A DNA stretch of 6,571 nucleotides from Anaerolineae bacterium (GTDB lineage Bacteria; Chloroflexota; Anaerolineae; 4572-78; J111): the NCBI GenBank assembly GCA_020433835.1, contig JAGRBY010000408.1, positions 1-6,571 on the forward strand, in the 5' to 3' direction. The notes under the pieces were generated by a model. It had not been told where the DNA came from. It saw only the letters and a list, made by a program, of their open reading frames with translations, and made no database searches. The translations under genes and the position numbers were made by a program. Positions 1 to 5,825 of this stretch are shown here, one piece after another (the first letter of the stretch is position 1; every line of letters begins with the position of its first letter).

Positions 1-71
1 ATGCCCGAATGTTTTTATCGGGCATCCACTTGGCGCAAACGAATGGATTCCCGCTAAAAGCATGCAGGAAT
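1..71. repeat. Inverted pair of REP-like hairpin units (left copy cut by the window edge)
   Basis: Two copies of one 28-nt unit face each other: 1-28 (read on the minus strand) and 44-71 (read on the plus strand), with a 15-nt spacer. They agree at 22 of 28 positions. Each unit is a stem-loop with 8-bp arms: 1-8 with 18-25, and 47-54 with 64-71. The loop is A-rich and nearly identical in both (TAAAARCAT). Two differences between the copies are compensatory base-pair swaps, and one makes C/A on this strand but a G-U wobble in a minus-strand RNA. The unit resembles the ATTCCCGC..GCGGGAAT intergenic repeats I recall from many bacteria. It lies 61 nt past the panD stop, so it may also end or protect that transcript; no T-run follows. 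Confidence 0.7.
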
Positions 72-132
72 GACGCTCAAAAATCTCGAAAAACTTATTT
101 AACACTGTACTTACACCCGTTACCTATCTGCG

Positions 133-474
133 TTATAAATATTCTACAAACCGGTTATTTTCATCAACCAACAGCGCCCGGGGTTCGAGCGGTGCGTCGG
201 TGAGTTCAAAGCCCATAATTATTATCTCATCACCGGCTTTTATCAAGTGGGCGGCTGCGCCGTTCATACAAATAATGCCGGAGTCTCTTTCGCCAACAAT
301 AACATAGGTTTCCAGCCGTGCTCCGGAAGAATTGCTGACAACAAGCACTTTTTCGCCCGGCAGCAGGCCCGCTTTTTCCACCAACGTTGCATCGATGGTA
401 ATACTGCCGATATATTCTAAATCGGCCTGGGTAACGGTGGCTTTGTGGATTTTTGATCGCATTATCCAACGCAT
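133..474 (-). CDS. panD: Aspartate 1-decarboxylase precursor, pyruvoyl-dependent (PanD)
   Basis: PanD converts L-aspartate to beta-alanine and CO2 in the cytoplasm, feeding pantothenate and CoA synthesis. The 113-residue length is close to the 126 of E. coli PanD, and the family core is intact. It has KIHKATVTQADLEYIGS with the self-cleavage bond Gly23-Ser24 (Ser24 becomes the pyruvoyl group), Lys8 and His10, Arg53, Thr56 and Tyr57 (ARLETY), and Asn71 in the NGAAAHL motif. These match Lys9, His11, Gly24-Ser25, Arg54, Thr57, Tyr58 and Asn72 of the E. coli enzyme, one residue later there. The ATG start has AAAGGA (481-486) 6 nt upstream. panB and panC are not in the window, so the gene stands alone, behind an extended -10 element and a leader of about 150 nt with a duplicated 18-mer and a hairpin. 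The REP-like pair follows the stop. Nothing looks broken. Confidence 0.97.
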   Translation of the reverse strand: MRWIMRSKIHKATVTQADLEYIGSITIDATLVEKAGLLPGEKVLVVSNSSGARLETYVIVGERDSGIICMNGAAAHLIKAGDEIIIMGFELTDAPLEPRALLVDENNRFVEYL

Positions 475-494
475 AACGGTTCCTTTCGTGGATT

Positions 495-512
495 ACTGTC
501 TTGAAAAGAGAA
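495..512 (-). repeat. 18-nt direct repeat, copy near the panD start
   Basis: The plus strand reads actgtcttgaaaagagaa here and again, without a mismatch, at 593-610, with 80 nt between the copies. On the transcribed strand it is TTCTCTTTTCAAGACAGT. This copy ends 20 nt before the panD start codon, and its first bases on the transcribed strand overlap one arm of the leader hairpin (509-547). Confidence 0.85.
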
Positions 513-547
513 ATTAGGGAAAGGCTAATTGTTGCCTCCTAATTTCT
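509..547 (-). promoter_or_regulatory. Hairpin in the panD leader enclosing a perfect AGGAGG
   Basis: The 10-nt arms 509-518 and 538-547 are perfectly complementary. The stem continues with 522-525 and 534-537 after a 3-nt bulge, leaving an 8-nt loop, so 14 bp pair in total. In the minus-strand RNA the 5' arm contains AGGAGG (536-541), a full Shine-Dalgarno sequence with no usable start codon just after it. A regulatory role for panD is inferred from position only; it could equally be a relic of an intergenic repeat. Confidence 0.5.
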
Positions 548-592
548 AACTCTTTATTTTTATTGTCGTTGTTGTCGCGCAGCTTCTGTCGC

Positions 593-610
593 ACTGTCTT
601 GAAAAGAGAA
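593..610 (-). repeat. 18-nt direct repeat, distal copy in the panD leader
   Basis: This is identical to 495-512. It lies about 15-30 nt downstream of the transcription start predicted from the extended -10 element, so both copies would be inside the panD 5' leader. It has no hairpin of its own. Confidence 0.85.
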
Positions 611-631
611 GGCGAAATGTAAGCCCCGGTT

Positions 632-640
632 ATTATAGCA
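632..640 (-). promoter_or_regulatory. Extended -10 promoter element, probably for panD
   Basis: The minus strand reads TGCTATAAT, a perfect TATAAT with the upstream TG of an extended -10. No good -35 hexamer lies 16-18 nt upstream (the sequence there is around ATAACC), which is common for extended -10 promoters. The start of transcription would fall near 625, giving a leader of about 150 nt before panD. Confidence 0.5.
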
Positions 641-822
641 AATTTTTGTGGGGGGGTTATATTTTTATTGAAGCAAAGGATAAAAGAGAAGATTGCAAGA
701 GGAATTGATCGAATTTTTGGGTTTTATCCGTTCATTTGCGCAGCGGTTGGGGAGCGGCCTTGCTGTTTAGATGTTGGCCTAAATTATGACAGCAATTGGA
801 TGAGAGGCAGCGGTTATTACAG

Positions 823-869
823 CTATGCACCCTTTTCATAGAATAGCAGCGTATGAAAAGGGTGCATAG
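823..869. terminator. 18-bp perfect inverted repeat behind the protease gene, possible terminator
   Basis: Arms 823-840 (ctatgcacccttttcata) and 852-869 are perfectly complementary over 18 nt, with an 11-nt loop. The element starts 11 nt past the protease stop codon, where a terminator would sit. Neither side has the T-run of a classical intrinsic terminator, so it may instead protect the mRNA 3' end or be a mobile palindromic repeat. The structure is certain; the role is inferred. Confidence 0.6.
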
Positions 870-880
870 TTCAATTAAAT

Positions 881-2857
881 CTATCGGATAATTAGAGGTA
901 CGTATGTTTTTGTGGGGAAGGACGGAATTTGAGCATCTTGGGTGGCATCAATATCAATCACTTCAGTTTGGCTCGGTAATTCAACATCGGCCCCCGGTTG
1001 GCTGATGGCACCGCCGGAATAAACCAAATTAATCCAATCATTTTGGGTTGTGAGCGTGCCCAGACCATTGCTGTTATTAACGTTGTAACTTACGCCCGTA
1101 TCCGTTTCATCACCGTCGCAATTCCAGTCAACTGCGCTGGCATCTGTATCCGGCGTCATCGTTGAGCCGCAAAAATGGTATGTGCCTAATGATGAAGAGA
1201 CATTGATGCCGGTAGTTTCATTGAGGTTGGTTTCGACCAAATTCGGCAAACTATAGCGTGAGTAATCGAAGTGGCCGCTGGTTCCGCCAATAAATAAGCC
1301 GCGGGTCTGGAAGGCGTAGCTCATCACGCTAAGATAATTCGGTTTCCAGTTTTCGTGGTCGCCCCCACCGTGGCGCAGGCCTAAATTGTGGCCCAGTTCG
1401 TGCATAAAGGTGCCACCTTGTTCGTTAGGCGTACCGACCGAATTTGTCCAGCCGCCTAAACTCACAATAAAGTCGCTAGCTCCATTACCAAACAAAGTCC
1501 CATTGCGAGAGATACCACTTGTACTACCAAAAGAAGAACATAAGTTATGGGCCCAGATATTGTAATGAAAAACAGCCGCCCGACCGGCCGTGAGATGATC
1601 TTGCTTGATAACGTCGAAAGCATCCCAGTTATAAAAGCCGGTACACGTTCCCAGGTTGGTTTGATGCGGTAATGCTTCAGCGTTACTCAATGCGCCCCAG
1701 GTAGCATCTGTGCCCCACGTTAGAGGCGCAGTAGCGCCGTAATCTACGTGTAAATGGATGCCGGTTGTGCCATCGGGGTTGGTTACCGGCGCATTATCAA
1801 AGGCATCGACAATATTTGCAATGCCTGCGGCGGTGGGTTGGTGCGAATGCCCTCCGCCCACCATATAATCAATTTCTACAAAAACATCTTTGTGTTTCGG
1901 GTCGGCACCCATAGCCGGCAAGTCTACAAACTCGTTAACCCCGGCTGATGAAACCGTTAGCCCGTCTGTTTCCCAATCATCCAGTAAGCCATCACCATCG
2001 GTGTCAGCCAGCGCTCCGTCGGAGCAATCAGGCGCTTTGCTCCAGAAAAATTTATCAAGAAATACCGATGAGTCGTAGATAGAGTCACCCAAATCTTGAA
2101 TGGAAAGATACATGTCGATGGTAGCGCCGGGAACAACTGCCGTTTGGGCGCGTAATATCGGGGTTACGCCATCATACGTTGTGCTTGTGGCCGGCAATAC
2201 GCCAAAAACCGTATTAACCGATATAACGTTGTCTTGGGTGTCGAAGGCGAAATTACCGGGGGCAATAACCTCATAATCTTGCGTTGTTGATAGTGAGGAA
2301 TTGTTTAACTGCGCGGTGAATGTATCGTTAAAGATGCTGCCTACAAATTCCGGAAATTCTTCAGAATAAAAGGCAAAATCAAAACTGGCACAGTTAATGT
2401 CGTTGGGAACTTTTAATTGTAAGTGCAACCGAACTAAATCTTCCCCCTTGTCACTATCAAGGCCATCTAATTCAGTTGAATGATTCTCTTCGGTGTTGGG
2501 TAAAGCGGCATCGGCGGCCAATCCTGTAGAAAGAATGGCATAGGTGGTGCCTTCTGTTGGAAACCACGACCCCAGCGGGGTATTACCCACCCCCACGCCG
2601 TTTGGATCGCTGCCCATTAAATCGGCGGCTAATAAATCGCTGCTGGGTACGCCCATGGCCAAAGCCAGGCCGGTAGCCGAGGCCGGGTTAATGCTGGTTA
2701 TGGAAATATCCGATTCTTCGCGGTCATGGGGCACGCGTGGCGGCCATTGGTCCGGTTTTTGGGCCAAAGCGCCCGCGGACGTTATAAATATGGCAAGTCC
2801 GGCGACGATGGTAAGTACGGCAAAAAATCTCAATGATTTTAACGTTGTAGTAAACAT
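881..2857 (-). CDS. Secreted zinc metalloprotease with choice-of-anchor L domain
   Basis: This is a 658-residue exported protein. Residues 1-32 form a signal peptide: Lys7 and Arg10, a hydrophobic core, then AGALA with cleavage expected before Gln33. Residues about 50-275 match the choice-of-anchor L domain, including FDFAFYSEEFPEFVGSIFND. A calcium-binding type loop follows at 285-296 (DTDGDGLLDDWE). The protease part spans about 325-620. It carries the zinc motif HELGHNLGLRH at 486-496 (His486, Glu487, His490, His496) and a Met-turn SVMSY with Met512, the signature of metzincins. A second Asp-rich segment (DWNCDGDETDTG) lies near 577-588. The C-terminus is TYVPLIIR. The ATG at 2857 is chosen because GAGAGGG lies 6 nt upstream; a TTG five codons earlier has no such site. 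The likely job is extracellular protein degradation, substrate unknown. No cysteine-switch propeptide was recognised. An 18-bp inverted repeat follows the stop. Confidence 0.88.
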   Translation of the reverse strand: MFTTTLKSLRFFAVLTIVAGLAIFITSAGALAQKPDQWPPRVPHDREESDISITSINPASATGLALAMGVPSSDLLAADLMGSDPNGVGVGNTPLGSWFPTEGTTYAILSTGLAADAALPNTEENHSTELDGLDSDKGEDLVRLHLQLKVPNDINCASFDFAFYSEEFPEFVGSIFNDTFTAQLNNSSLSTTQDYEVIAPGNFAFDTQDNVISVNTVFGVLPATSTTYDGVTPILRAQTAVVPGATIDMYLSIQDLGDSIYDSSVFLDKFFWSKAPDCSDGALADTDGDGLLDDWETDGLTVSSAGVNEFVDLPAMGADPKHKDVFVEIDYMVGGGHSHQPTAAGIANIVDAFDNAPVTNPDGTTGIHLHVDYGATAPLTWGTDATWGALSNAEALPHQTNLGTCTGFYNWDAFDVIKQDHLTAGRAAVFHYNIWAHNLCSSFGSTSGISRNGTLFGNGASDFIVSLGGWTNSVGTPNEQGGTFMHELGHNLGLRHGGGDHENWKPNYLSVMSYAFQTRGLFIGGTSGHFDYSRYSLPNLVETNLNETTGINVSSSLGTYHFCGSTMTPDTDASAVDWNCDGDETDTGVSYNVNNSNGLGTLTTQNDWINLVYSGGAISQPGADVELPSQTEVIDIDATQDAQIPSFPTKTYVPLIIR

Positions 2858-3150
2858 ACAAATCCCTCTCAATGAACACTATTTTTATACTTTACAAAAA
2901 AGTAACTCTGGGATAGTTGAAAACGAAGAAATTTCTATTGTAACTGTGGCAAAAGGTATTCTAGAAGAATTTTCGCGCTCTCACGACCTTTGCATTTTAA
3001 AGAATTGGGTAAGACACCGGGGTTTTTAGCGTTAAAAAGAGCGCTTTTGGTCGCCAAAGGGTATTAATGCGGTATCAAAACCCTGGTTTCTAAAAACATT
3101 AGTAATGATGCGAAAAAAAATGGTTATGCAGCAGTTTAATGCTTATATAT
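2858..3150. other. Gap between the small lipoprotein and the protease, with weak protease promoter
   Basis: This 293-nt AT-rich stretch holds no gene I can support. A TATAAA (2884-2889, minus strand) could be the -10 of the protease promoter with a leader of about 20 nt, but no -35 match stands upstream of it. Two imperfect copies of a CYGGGGTTT..TAG-like segment lie near 3018-3030 and 3083-3095. A short AT-rich stem around 3036-3048 is too weak to call a terminator for the upstream gene. Confidence 0.5.
2864..2870 (-). promoter_or_regulatory. Ribosome binding site that fixes the protease start
   Basis: GAGAGGG on the minus strand stands 6 nt before the ATG at 2857. It overlaps the upstream in-frame TTG at 2870-2872, which therefore cannot be the start served by this site. 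Confidence 0.75.
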
Positions 3151-3822
3151 TTACGGGATCGCTGCCGGTTTTGAAAGCGTGCTTTCATTGCCGTAATGAT
3201 CTTCTGCGGAAACAGCATATTCGTATAATGAAAATTGATCTTCGGTTGTTTTGTCACAAAAGTTATAATTTCCCAGGTTATCTCCTTCCATAGCAACCGT
3301 AGCTATAAGATTCCATATTTCGGTATTGATGAGCCGTCGATATATTTTGTATGAAACAATAATGTCTGAGCCGGTGCCTGACCACTTTAAATCTGGGCAA
3401 TCTTGCCGGGAAACCACCGATAATTGGCCGGGCGGGATGGGCATAATTTGGCTATCTTGCTCTAAAGAGAGACCGTTATTGGTATTTTGGTCTTGGGGGG
3501 CAGCGTTAGAGGTATTTTCTGCTGGTGGCGTAATAATCGATAGCGACTCAGTGGTTGGTGGAGCCGTTGGCGAGGTTGGCTCGGTAATTGTTGGTACGGG
3601 TAATGATGTTTGGGTAGCTGTGGGTAATATTTCCGATTTTGCTGTGGGGAGGGGCGCGGTTGGTAAAGAGGCGGTCTCTTGGGGCGAATTATTGAGTACC
3701 GTGGCCGTTGGCTCTACATTATCGCCACAGGCAGTAAGGAGGCCAACCACAATGAGCATTGCTAGCATCGCCGAAAAAAAAAGGGAATAAATATGGGGAA
3801 ATTTTTGATTATTCATCAGCAA
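3151..3822 (-). CDS. Surface lipoprotein with Thr/Pro stalk and one FN3-like domain
   Basis: This is a 223-residue protein of unknown function. Residues 1-31 are a lipoprotein signal ending in the lipobox Leu-Thr-Ala-Cys32; the +2 residue is Gly. Residues about 38-100 are a Thr/Pro-rich stalk (PTAPLPTA, PTATQTSLPVPT), followed by a Gln/Asn-rich stretch. From about 130 to the end lies one fibronectin-III-like beta sandwich (VSYKIYRR and YEYAVSAEDHYGNES). Cys142 and Cys189 could form a disulfide across it. I chose the TTG start at 3822 because AGAAGGA lies 6 nt before it, the spacing seen at the other three genes; the ATG two codons later would have a 12-nt spacer. The open frame extends upstream to 3930 but has no better site and would bury the signal peptide. 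It is a smaller version of the next lipoprotein upstream. The domain suggests binding or display, not catalysis. Confidence 0.85.
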   Translation of the reverse strand: MLMNNQKFPHIYSLFFSAMLAMLIVVGLLTACGDNVEPTATVLNNSPQETASLPTAPLPTAKSEILPTATQTSLPVPTITEPTSPTAPPTTESLSIITPPAENTSNAAPQDQNTNNGLSLEQDSQIMPIPPGQLSVVSRQDCPDLKWSGTGSDIIVSYKIYRRLINTEIWNLIATVAMEGDNLGNYNFCDKTTEDQFSLYEYAVSAEDHYGNESTLSKPAAIP

Positions 3823-3828
3823 TGAACA

Positions 3829-3835
3829 TCCTTCT
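3829..3835 (-). promoter_or_regulatory. Ribosome binding site favouring a TTG start
   Basis: AGAAGGA on the minus strand is 6 nt before TTG (3820-3822) and 12 nt before the ATG at 3814-3816. The other three genes in the window all show 6 nt, so TTG is preferred. Confidence 0.55.
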
Positions 3836-4336
3836 AAATAAAGGGCCGACATTTTTAGCCAAACCCTGACCATACAAAGAAAAATAGGTAAAAAACAGAA
3901 AAAATGTTGTGCCGACTGGTATAAAGACAATAAGATCTTCTATTTGGGGAGGAGAAGCGAAATTGTGTGGGGAAAGAGAAAAAGAAGTTAACCGCTTTAA
4001 GGCGCACATTACAGGGATCGTTTTGAAATAAGGGTATGAACAAAGGGAACGTTTATTATTGATGTTAAAGATGGTACGGAGCCGTCTTTAAGCGAAAAGA
4101 TCATTCAAAGCTGTCGGGGTAGATAAGAGGGGGTAAATTTGTCTTGCTTACAGACCAGCCATCGTGTAATTATCTTCCATATCATCATCATACCATTTTT
4201 TTTTGTTTGATGTCCAGCGTTGGTCGTAAAGTTTTGTTTCATTAGCGATTGCGTGTTTCTAACCAACCTTAAAATTATAAAAAAAGGAAAAATTGGCTGT
4301 AAAGGGCTTATCTTCTCAGGATTTACGCCGTTCTTA

Positions 4337-4380
4337 AGGCGACAGTCACTTGGACGCTTAACTATAAGTGACTGTCACCT
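4337..4380. repeat. Nested palindrome behind the large lipoprotein gene
   Basis: Arms 4337-4351 (aggcgacagtcactt) and 4366-4380 (aagtgactgtcacct) are complementary at 14 of 15 positions, with a 14-nt loop. Each arm is itself a dyad: GTGAC-T-GTCAC at 4368-4378 is perfect, and 4339-4349 has one change. The centres are 29 nt apart. It begins 21 nt past the lipoprotein stop codon. It could be a hairpin that ends or protects the transcript, a REP-type repeat, or a pair of binding sites. No T-run follows on either strand. Confidence 0.7.
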
Positions 4381-4401
4381 CAACACACCCTCAATTGTGC
4401 G

Positions 4402-5706
4402 TTACTCGATTGTAAGTCTTCGCCAACTTGACCAATCACCCACATTTTCGCTTTGATCAACGGCTACTACTCGCCAATCGTAAACCAGGCCGCACTCAAG
4501 CTCAAATAGGGTTATAGAGGTATCGGATGTCTCTTTTCTGTGGACGATGACCGTATCGCCTTGGCCATAAACTTTTCTTATCTCAATATAATAGCGGTCG
4601 ATACTATCTTGCAGCCGTTTCCAGGTAAATTGAACTTCTCGATAAAAACCAGGGCAACTGAGCTGTTGATTAGAGGACGGGGTATCTAATTGAGGTTTAT
4701 TAGGCGGCCAAATGTCTGGCCCAACATAAAGTTTATATAAATTAGAGGTATTGGTATTTTCTCGATTATCAACTGACTTGACTACCCAGGCATACCAATA
4801 ACCACACGTAACCCGCTGGGTAAATGACTGTATTTTTAGCAGTTCTGAGGCGGGACTCCAATTTTGGCCTTCTTGTTGGATATAGAAGTAATAACCGGCT
4901 AAACCCGAGTCGGCATCTGTGGCCGCGTTCCATTCAAAGGTAATTGTTTTTGTTTCACCCTTGTTACAGATAATGGCATCGTTATTTGGCGGTGATACTA
5001 ATGTGGGTTTGGTCGGGGGATTTTGATCGGGAAGAACTACTGAAAATTTGTTTTTAGGGGACCATTCGCTTCTATTGCCCTCTCTATCCATGGCATTAAC
5101 GCTCCAACTGTATTCTTTTCCGCAAGTAGCGTCAATAACCATATACGTTTCTTGGACATTAAATTCAATTTCTTTATAGGAGCGTGGTTGAATTTGTACT
5201 TCATATCTTGCCACCCCGGAAGGGTCGGAACTGGGCGAAAATTCAAGGCGAACCACTCTTGTATCGCGCCCGGTTTCGCATTCAAAGCGCTCGCCGTTGA
5301 TGGGACGCGTAATTTGGGGAATAGAGGGTGGATCTCGGTCGGGAGCGGGTGTTGGCGTTAATGTGGCGCTTGGTTGGGGCGTTAGCGTTACGGTGGGGCT
5401 GGGGGTGGCTGTTGGGGTAAATGTAGGCGTTGGGGGGGGGATATCGGTTGCTGTTGACAACGCGGTGGCTGTAGCCGTTGGGGGCGATATATCATCGGGG
5501 GCCGTTGTCGCTGTAGCCGTTGATACAGCAGCTCTTGTGGAGACGGGCGTTATTGTACCAAATGAGAAGGTTATCGGGGTCGGTTTAGGTTTGCTTTCAG
5601 AGGCACAAGCGCCTAAAACCCCGATGAGGGTTATGAATAAAGGTATTAAAGAGTACATTTTCATAAACGGGGCACGGATACCCTGCTTTTTTACAAAATC
5701 ATCCAC
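4402..5706 (-). CDS. Surface lipoprotein with Thr/Pro stalk and three FN3-like repeats
   Basis: This is a 434-residue protein of unknown function. The N-terminus has Lys6, Lys7 and Arg11, a hydrophobic core at about 18-31 and the lipobox Leu-Gly-Ala-Cys34, so it should be lipid-anchored outside the membrane. Residues 39-122 are a Thr/Pro/Ala stalk (PPPTPTFTPTATPSPT). Three fibronectin-III-like units follow, at about 125-225, 229-329 and 333-434, each opening with a PPxxPxL/I-type segment. Each has one early cysteine (143, 247, 351) and one in a CGxxYxWxV motif (195, 301, 405). The early cysteines are exactly 104 residues apart. This suggests one disulfide per domain. The start is GTG with AGGAG (5713-5717) 6 nt upstream; the ATGs 14 and 16 codons inside lack such a site. 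FN3 domains usually bind proteins or glycans or act as spacers; no catalytic motif is visible. It lies upstream of a smaller relative. Confidence 0.88.
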   Translation of the reverse strand: MDDFVKKQGIRAPFMKMYSLIPLFITLIGVLGACASESKPKPTPITFSFGTITPVSTRAAVSTATATTAPDDISPPTATATALSTATDIPPPTPTFTPTATPSPTVTLTPQPSATLTPTPAPDRDPPSIPQITRPINGERFECETGRDTRVVRLEFSPSSDPSGVARYEVQIQPRSYKEIEFNVQETYMVIDATCGKEYSWSVNAMDREGNRSEWSPKNKFSVVLPDQNPPTKPTLVSPPNNDAIICNKGETKTITFEWNAATDADSGLAGYYFYIQQEGQNWSPASELLKIQSFTQRVTCGYWYAWVVKSVDNRENTNTSNLYKLYVGPDIWPPNKPQLDTPSSNQQLSCPGFYREVQFTWKRLQDSIDRYYIEIRKVYGQGDTVIVHRKETSDTSITLFELECGLVYDWRVVAVDQSENVGDWSSWRRLTIE

Positions 5707-5768
5707 ATTTCTCTCCTATTTTTTTGTTAAACTGTGTGTGCTGGACGGATTGCTTACGGTTAACGCTG

Positions 5769-5825
5769 CATTAAACCGTGGTTAGCGGGTATCCCCGGTT
5801 TTTCTTGGGGATTTACGGTTTAATG
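5769..5825. repeat. Double inverted repeat upstream of the large lipoprotein gene
   Basis: The outer arms 5769-5779 (cattaaaccgt) and 5815-5825 (acggtttaatg) are perfectly complementary over 11 nt. An inner 6-bp stem, 5791-5796 with 5807-5812 (atcccc and ggggat), lies inside. The element ends 62 nt before the GTG start, so it could be in the promoter or 5' leader, or close a transcript from the other side. The structure is visible; the role is unknown. No convincing promoter hexamers were found for this gene. Confidence 0.5.

Larger units (their letters stand above)
475..880. other. Intergenic region between the protease and panD
   Basis: No gene is supported here. Positions 475-625 are the likely panD leader, with two copies of an 18-mer and a hairpin. 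Positions 632-640 are its best -10 element. Positions 641-822 are mostly unstructured; they include a run of seven G (650-656) and a weak interrupted stem (760-770 with 779-795). Positions 823-869 are a perfect inverted repeat behind the protease gene. A 13-nt segment at 627-639 recurs at 811-823 with one change. Confidence 0.7.
3823..4401. other. 579-nt gap between the two lipoprotein genes
   Basis: No gene is supported. The region is AT-rich, with a run of nine T at 4196-4204 and the nested palindrome at 4337-4380. The ribosome binding site of the small lipoprotein (AGAAGGA, 3829-3835) lies at its left end. No convincing promoter for that gene was found; the best -10-like hexamers lack a -35 partner. 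A minus-strand frame from about 4246 to 4145 reads like a hydrophilic protein end but has no start codon of its own. Confidence 0.6.

Noticed and set aside
175..195. GGGGTTCGAGC resembling a tRNA T-arm
   Set aside because: It lies inside panD and no acceptor or anticodon stem can be built around it.
2544..3029. 161-codon plus-strand frame over the protease signal peptide
   Set aside because: It overlaps the well-supported signal peptide and choice-of-anchor L domain on the other strand and has no recognisable content.
3036..3060. Possible terminator behind the small lipoprotein
   Set aside because: The stem is 5 bp and mostly A-T, and lies about 90-115 nt past the stop; too weak to call.
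3326..3790. 154-codon plus-strand frame
   Set aside because: It is the antisense of the Thr/Pro stalk and FN3 domain of the small lipoprotein, with the same Gly/Val artefact and no ribosome binding site support.
3809..4043. Two minus-strand frames of about 60 codons upstream of the small lipoprotein
   Set aside because: They are Phe-rich readings of AT-rich DNA with no domain, and they overlap each other in different frames.
4220..4456. 78-codon plus-strand frame
   Set aside because: It runs through the nested palindrome and into the end of the large lipoprotein gene; composition is not protein-like and no ribosome binding site fits.
5297..5785. Long plus-strand open frame rich in Gly and Val
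   Set aside because: It lies opposite the Thr/Pro stalk of the large lipoprotein; antisense reading of ACN/CCN codons gives Gly/Val runs. The lipoprotein has a signal peptide, lipobox and domains.
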